Positions 59,931 to 64,000 of a stretch of 64,000 nucleotides of DNA are shown here, piece by piece. The stretch's first letter is position 1. Every line of letters begins with the position of its first letter. The notes under the pieces were generated by a model. That model made no database searches. It saw only the letters and a program-made list of their open reading frames with translations, and was not told where the DNA came from. This DNA comes from Micromonospora sp. NBC_00389. GTDB lineage: Bacteria; Actinomycetota; Actinomycetes; Mycobacteriales; Micromonosporaceae. The position numbers and the translations under genes are program-made. Location: positions 4,960,001 through 5,024,000 of the forward strand of contig NZ_CP107947.1 in the NCBI RefSeq assembly GCF_036059255.1, written 5' to 3'.

Positions 59931-62741
59931 GTGACTCGTCATATTCTCGGATTTCAGCCAGCGGCTCGACGGCGCCGAACAGCGGTGCTCCTGGCAGCGA
60001 CGACGGTCGTGGCGGTCGTCCTCACCGGAGCCCCACCTGCGCTGGCATCCCGCGGCCACGCGCCGGGCGCACCGGTCTCGCTGACGGTCGGCGACCGAAG
60101 TCGCCCGCTCAACGTCGAGGGCGTCCCCAGGTTCGGCTGGCTGCCCCGGGACGCCGATCCCGGTGAGACGCAGACCGCGTACCGGATCACCGTTACCGCA
60201 ACCGGCGGCGACCGGGTCTGGGACTCCGGCAAGGTCGCGTCCGACCAGCAGTCCTACGTGGCGTACGCGGGGCCTGCCCTGCGCCCGGGCGCGGCGTACG
60301 AGTGGACGGTCCGCACCTGGGACCGCACCGACCGGCAGTCCCCGCCCGCGACCGGCGCCTTCGAGACCGGCATCGCCGACACCCAGTGGGAGGGCGCGAG
60401 CTGGATCCGGCGCGCCACCACCGAGGCCGACGACTACACGCTGGCCCGCATCGAGGTACGCCCCAACGCCAGCCGCGTGGTCCGGGCCCGCGCCTACACG
60501 GCCGCCGACCACACCTACGAGCTCTACCTCAACGGCACGCGCGCCGACCGGGGCACCTCCTTTGCCTACCCGGGGGAGGACTACTACCAGGCCGCCGACG
60601 TCACCAGGCTGGTGAAAGCCGGCAAGCCGCTCGTGATCGGGGCGCGCTACCACTGGTACGGCAGCGGCCAGGGCCGCCCGACCGGTGCCCGTGGCCTGCT
60701 GGTGAAGCTGGTCGTCGAGCACGCCGACGGCACCCGGGAGGTGTACGGCACCGACGGCTCCTGGCGGGTCGCCCGGGACACGCAGTTCGTGGCGAACGCG
60801 GAGCGCCGCAACGGCGAGGGTGACCGGGTCGAGCGGCAGGACGCCCGCGCCGAGGTCGCCGGCTGGATGCGGCCCGGCTACGACGACAATGCCGCTGGCT
60901 TCACCGCCGCCGAGGTGCTCGGTGCACATCCGACCGCGTCGTCTCCGCACCTGATCGGGCAGGAGACCCGGCTGACCGAGACCAGCGCCGCGCCGGTCGC
61001 GCTGCGCACCGCCGCCGACGGCACGGTGGTCGCCGACTTCGGCGTGGTCATCCCCGCCCGTCCGGTCGTCCGGTTCGACGCCGGCGTGGCCGGGCGCACC
61101 GTCGACCTACGGGCCGGCTACACCCTCACCGACACCGGCCGGGTCGCCACGTCCACCCTGGAGTCTCAGGGCACCGCCATGAGCTTCCCCTACCTCCAGA
61201 AGGACGGGTCGCAGGAGTTCCGGGCCTTCACCCACCTCGGCTTCCGCTACCTGGAGATCCCCGGCGCCGGTGAGGAAATCTCGGCGCGCGACGTCTCCGC
61301 AGTCGTGGTGCACACCGACGTCCCCGCCGGTCGGGAGGCGAGCTTCACCAGCTCGAACGCGACCCTCGACGCGGTGTGGACGATGATGAAGCGGTCCGCG
61401 ATCTACTCCGTGCAGGAGGCGTTCGTCGACACTCCCACCCGGGAGAAGGGCCAGTTCCTCGGCGACGCCGCAAACATCTCGTACGCCACGATGGCCGCCT
61501 TCGGCGAGCGCGACGCCACCCAGCAGGCCATCCGCGAGTTCCTCCGCTCGGCCTCCCGCTACTGGACCGCCGAGGCCGACCGTGGCCGCTACAACGCCGT
61601 CTACCCCAACGGCGACGGCAAGCGGGACATCCCCGACTACTCGCTGATGTTCGTCGACTGGGTGTGGCGGTATTGGACCGAGACCGGCGACCGGGAGTTG
61701 CTGGCCGAGGCGTACCCGGCCATCCGCGACACCGCCGAGTACGTGCTGCGCCACATCCCGGCCACCGGCCCCACCGCCGGCCTGGTCACCGACCTGTCCG
61801 GCGGGAGCGGCGCCTACCGCTACGGCATCATCGACTGGCCCGAACCCGGCCGCTTCGGCTACGACATGACGACCGCCGCCCGGACCACCATCAACGCTCA
61901 GGGCGTCGACGTGCTGCGGACCACCGCCCGGATGGCCGAGGCCCTCGGTCGGCCCGCCGAGGAGGTGACCGCGTACGACGGGCGGGCCGCCGACCTCACC
62001 GACGCGGTCAACATCGCGCTGCGCGCCGCCGACGGCAGTTATGTCGACGGGCTGTCCGCCACCGGCGAGCGCAGCGGCCACGCCGGGCAGCACGCCACGT
62101 CGTACGCCATCGCCCATGGGCTGGCCCCTCGGGTCGACCTGCCGGCGCTGGCCGACCACGTCGCGTCGATGGGCATGAAGCAGGGGCCGATGACCGCCCA
62201 CTGGCTGCTGCGGGCGCTCGCCGACGCCGACCGGCCCGACGCGGTGCTGCGGCTGCTGACCAACCCGGACGACCTGGGCTGGGCGAACATCCTCGCCCAG
62301 GGCGGCACCTTCACCTGGGAGGCCTGGACCCTCGATCCCGGCAGCAACTTCAGCCAGTCGCACGGCTGGGGCGCGCAGGCGGTGGTCGACGTGCAGGAGA
62401 CCCTGCTCGGCGTTCGCACCGCCAGCCCGGGAGCCGCGGTGGTCGACGTCGTCCCGCCCGCCGTCGGGCTCGACCGGGCGAGCGGCACGGTGCCGACCCA
62501 GCGCGGCCCGGTCCGTCTCGACTGGCGACGTACCGGCGCGGGCCTCCGCGTCGACCTCGACGTGCCGGTCAACGCCACCGCCCGGGTCGCGCTGCCCGTC
62601 ACCCCCGGAAAGTCCTACCGGGCCGCTGGTCCGAGCAAGGCCACCTTCGTCGGGATCGAGGACGGTCGCGCCGTCTTCCAGGTGGGCTCCGGCCGGTCCA
62701 GCTTCCACCCGGTCGCCGGTCCGGCGGCCCAGCCCCGCTGA
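59931..62741 (+). CDS. Secreted alpha-L-rhamnosidase, GH78
   Basis: A 936-aa protein. Signal peptide: RRRRTAVLLAATTVVAVVLTG to ALASRG. An N-terminal fibronectin-like domain (PRFGWLPRDADPGETQTAYR, AYEWTVRTWDR) is followed by a Bac_rhamnosid_N domain (ARAYTAADHTYELYLNGTR, TSFAYPGEDYYQAADVT) and the (alpha/alpha)6 barrel with FVDTPTREKGQFLGDAANIS, the family's acid-side motif, and FTWEAWTLDPGSNFSQSHGWGA near the end. It releases L-rhamnose from plant glycosides or polysaccharides. GTG 59931 after GCGGAGG. It has a LacI-type site in front and a second GH78 gene 63 bases behind. Confidence 0.93.
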   Translation: MTRHILGFQPAARRRRTAVLLAATTVVAVVLTGAPPALASRGHAPGAPVSLTVGDRSRPLNVEGVPRFGWLPRDADPGETQTAYRITVTATGGDRVWDSGKVASDQQSYVAYAGPALRPGAAYEWTVRTWDRTDRQSPPATGAFETGIADTQWEGASWIRRATTEADDYTLARIEVRPNASRVVRARAYTAADHTYELYLNGTRADRGTSFAYPGEDYYQAADVTRLVKAGKPLVIGARYHWYGSGQGRPTGARGLLVKLVVEHADGTREVYGTDGSWRVARDTQFVANAERRNGEGDRVERQDARAEVAGWMRPGYDDNAAGFTAAEVLGAHPTASSPHLIGQETRLTETSAAPVALRTAADGTVVADFGVVIPARPVVRFDAGVAGRTVDLRAGYTLTDTGRVATSTLESQGTAMSFPYLQKDGSQEFRAFTHLGFRYLEIPGAGEEISARDVSAVVVHTDVPAGREASFTSSNATLDAVWTMMKRSAIYSVQEAFVDTPTREKGQFLGDAANISYATMAAFGERDATQQAIREFLRSASRYWTAEADRGRYNAVYPNGDGKRDIPDYSLMFVDWVWRYWTETGDRELLAEAYPAIRDTAEYVLRHIPATGPTAGLVTDLSGGSGAYRYGIIDWPEPGRFGYDMTTAARTTINAQGVDVLRTTARMAEALGRPAEEVTAYDGRAADLTDAVNIALRAADGSYVDGLSATGERSGHAGQHATSYAIAHGLAPRVDLPALADHVASMGMKQGPMTAHWLLRALADADRPDAVLRLLTNPDDLGWANILAQGGTFTWEAWTLDPGSNFSQSHGWGAQAVVDVQETLLGVRTASPGAAVVDVVPPAVGLDRASGTVPTQRGPVRLDWRRTGAGLRVDLDVPVNATARVALPVTPGKSYRAAGPSKATFVGIEDGRAVFQVGSGRSSFHPVAGPAAQPR

Positions 62742-62751
62742 CTCCCGTTCG

Positions 62752-62768
62752 GGGCCGACCATCGGCCC
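62752..62768 (+). terminator. Hairpin between the two GH78 genes
   Basis: GGGCCGA-CCA-TCGGCCC is a perfect 7-bp stem 11 bases past the first GH78 stop. It may end or attenuate transcription between the two genes, or protect the first message. Confidence 0.5.
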
Positions 62769-62803
62769 AGCCACCACACCACCACCAAAGGATGAGGACT
62801 GGA

Positions 62804-64000
62804 ATGATGCGCACGACGCGGCGCCGCGCCGCACTCTCCTCGCTTCTCGTGCTACTGCTCGGCCTGACGCCGATGGTGGTGCCGGGCCCGGCCACTGCCG
62901 CCCCGGCCCCGGCGCTGACGGCGACCGGCCTGACCACGGAACGGGCCACCGATCCGATCGGGCTGGACGTGGCGAAGCCCCGCCTCGGCTGGCGGATCGA
63001 AGCCACCGCCCGGGGCATGCTCCAGGAGTCGTACCAGGTGCGGGTCGCCACCAGCCCGGGCCGGCTGGGTGACGCCGACGTCTGGGACAGTGGCCGGGTC
63101 CGGTCGCGGGAAAGCACCCTCGTCCCGTACGCCGGCCCGCAGCTACGACCACGGACCCGGTACGCCTGGCAGGTCCGGGTCTGGGACGCCGCCGGCCGCG
63201 CCTCCGGGTGGAGCGCGCCAGCGTCCTGGGAGACCGGCGTACGGGGTGGCGACGGCTGGCAGGCCGACTGGATCGGAATGCCGTCGCCCACCGAGTCGTG
63301 GACCGACTACACGGTGCAGACGACGGTACGGCTGGAACGCGACGCGGCCGGGATCTACCTGCGCGCCAGCGGCCCGGCGAATGCGTACATGTGGCAGTTC
63401 TCCAGCACCGGCGGCAGTGCCAAGCTGCGCCCGCACGTACGGGTCAACGGCGCCTGGACCCTGCTCAAGGAGGTGCCGCTCGGCGGGGTCGTACCGGCCG
63501 ACAAGCTGACCGCACCGCACACCCTGCGCATCACCGCGGCCGGTGACACCATCACCACCTGGGTCGACGGCACCCAGGTCGACGTCACCCAGAGCACCGC
63601 GCACCGGGCGGGTTCGGTCGGCCTGCGTACCAACGGGTTGGAGACCGGCGTGTTCTCCGACTTCTCGGTGACCAGCGGCAGCGAGACCCTCTTCGCGGCG
63701 CCGCTCACCGACGGCGCGAACCCGTTCGGCGCGGGCACGGCCACCGAGGGCGGCCTGCGGGTCAGCGGCGACACCGAGGCCATGCTCACCGCGCTGGACG
63801 CGAATCCGCTGCTGCGTCGGGGCTTCCGGGTCGACGGCAAGGTCGCCCGAGCCCGGATCTACGCCACCGCGCTCGGTGTCTACCAGTTGTCGCTCAACGG
63901 TCAGCGGGTCGGCGACCACGAACTGGCACCCGGCTGGACCGACTATGCCAAGCGGGTGCAGTACCAGACGTACGACGTGACCGGTCAGCTCCGCTCGGGC
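62804..64000 (+). CDS. Secreted alpha-L-rhamnosidase, GH78 (partial, runs off the window)
   Basis: 399 residues are present with no stop. The signal peptide RRRAALSSLLVLLLGLTPMV ends near ATAAPAP. Then the fibronectin-like domain (TERATDPIGLDVAKPRLGWR, VWDSGRVRSRESTLVPYAG, YAWQVRVWDAAGRASGW) and an inserted beta-sandwich (GIYLRASGPANAYMWQFSS, TITTWVDGTQVDVTQ) of concanavalin-like type. Bac_rhamnosid_N starts at ARIYATALGVYQLSLNGQRV and HELAPGWTDYAKRVQYQTYDV. The catalytic barrel lies beyond 64000. It differs from its neighbour by the inserted domain. Starts ATG 62804 (or 62807) with AAAGGATGAGG upstream. Confidence 0.92.
   Translation, partial: MMRTTRRRAALSSLLVLLLGLTPMVVPGPATAAPAPALTATGLTTERATDPIGLDVAKPRLGWRIEATARGMLQESYQVRVATSPGRLGDADVWDSGRVRSRESTLVPYAGPQLRPRTRYAWQVRVWDAAGRASGWSAPASWETGVRGGDGWQADWIGMPSPTESWTDYTVQTTVRLERDAAGIYLRASGPANAYMWQFSSTGGSAKLRPHVRVNGAWTLLKEVPLGGVVPADKLTAPHTLRITAAGDTITTWVDGTQVDVTQSTAHRAGSVGLRTNGLETGVFSDFSVTSGSETLFAAPLTDGANPFGAGTATEGGLRVSGDTEAMLTALDANPLLRRGFRVDGKVARARIYATALGVYQLSLNGQRVGDHELAPGWTDYAKRVQYQTYDVTGQLRSG

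Noticed and set aside
61107..63152. Long leftward open frame of 681 codons
   Set aside because: Antisense to the two GH78 genes; glycine/valine/arginine-rich without motifs, so a shadow.

Overview
The window is about 70% GC and shows actinobacterial traits: coupled ATGA/GTGA gene overlaps, many F420-type oxidoreductases, GntR, TetR and PucR regulators, tandem DUF2267 and DivIVA-like proteins, and secreted plant-polymer hydrolases. The best guess is a Micromonosporaceae chromosome (Micromonospora or a relative). This is judged from sequence style and gene content; no database comparison was possible.

Layout. 1-3.5 kb: the tail of a large protein resembling a type I restriction R subunit, a two-helix membrane protein with a coiled coil, a soluble Ser/Thr kinase with TPR-like repeats, and a coupled DUF6308 protein. 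3.5-13.9 kb: an accessory, defence-like island. It holds a GntR regulator with a palindromic operator, a DivIVA-like protein, an 83-aa conserved protein, a single-chain type ISP-like restriction-methylation enzyme, and a coupled operon of three genes: a 500-aa protein of unknown function, an 828-aa PLD-type HxK protein, and a winged-helix plus possible nuclease-like protein. A 33-codon tail overlaps the start of this operon and suggests a deleted first gene. Relics of the 83-aa gene and of an opposite-strand partner lie on both sides of the operon. 14-18.5 kb: two DUF2267 genes, F420/flavin enzymes, a VOC protein, and a stretch of gene scars whose intact relatives lie at 42-50 kb of the same window.

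18.6-32 kb: a respiratory supercluster. System I cytochrome c maturation genes (ccmC, E, F, G, H; no ccmA or ccmB) read leftward. A caa3-type oxidase (ctaC with fused haem c, ctaD, ctaE, ctaG), a monohaem lipo-cytochrome c, and a dihaem c/Rieske/cytochrome b complex read rightward. Ccm would attach haem to at least four CxxCH sites encoded next door. 32.2-34.05 kb: a decayed IS200/IS605 element with a frameshifted TnpB, a truncated TnpA and a small coupled ORF.

34.1-43.7 kb: a pyrimidine (uracil/thymine) degradation locus. It has an F420-type LLM oxidoreductase, dihydropyrimidinase, beta-ureidopropionase and an NCS1 permease in one coupled leftward operon, then a PucR regulator, then a rightward omega-aminotransferase and methylmalonate-semialdehyde dehydrogenase. 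Together they could take a dihydropyrimidine to an acyl-CoA. 43.7-52.4 kb: DUF4326, an MFS transporter, an AidB-type acyl-CoA dehydrogenase with a TetR regulator and a near-perfect operator, a chimeric scar, a secreted beta-propeller lipoprotein, a small PRC-barrel-like protein, a beta-hydroxyacid dehydrogenase and a double VOC protein.

52.4-64 kb: an IS5-type fragment, an epoxide hydrolase, a lipoprotein, a secreted HExxH metallopeptidase, a sugar epimerase, a membrane-anchored GH128-like glucanase and two GH78 alpha-L-rhamnosidases (the second runs off the window), with a LacI-type operator in front of the rhamnosidases. No rRNA, tRNA or CRISPR array was recognised.
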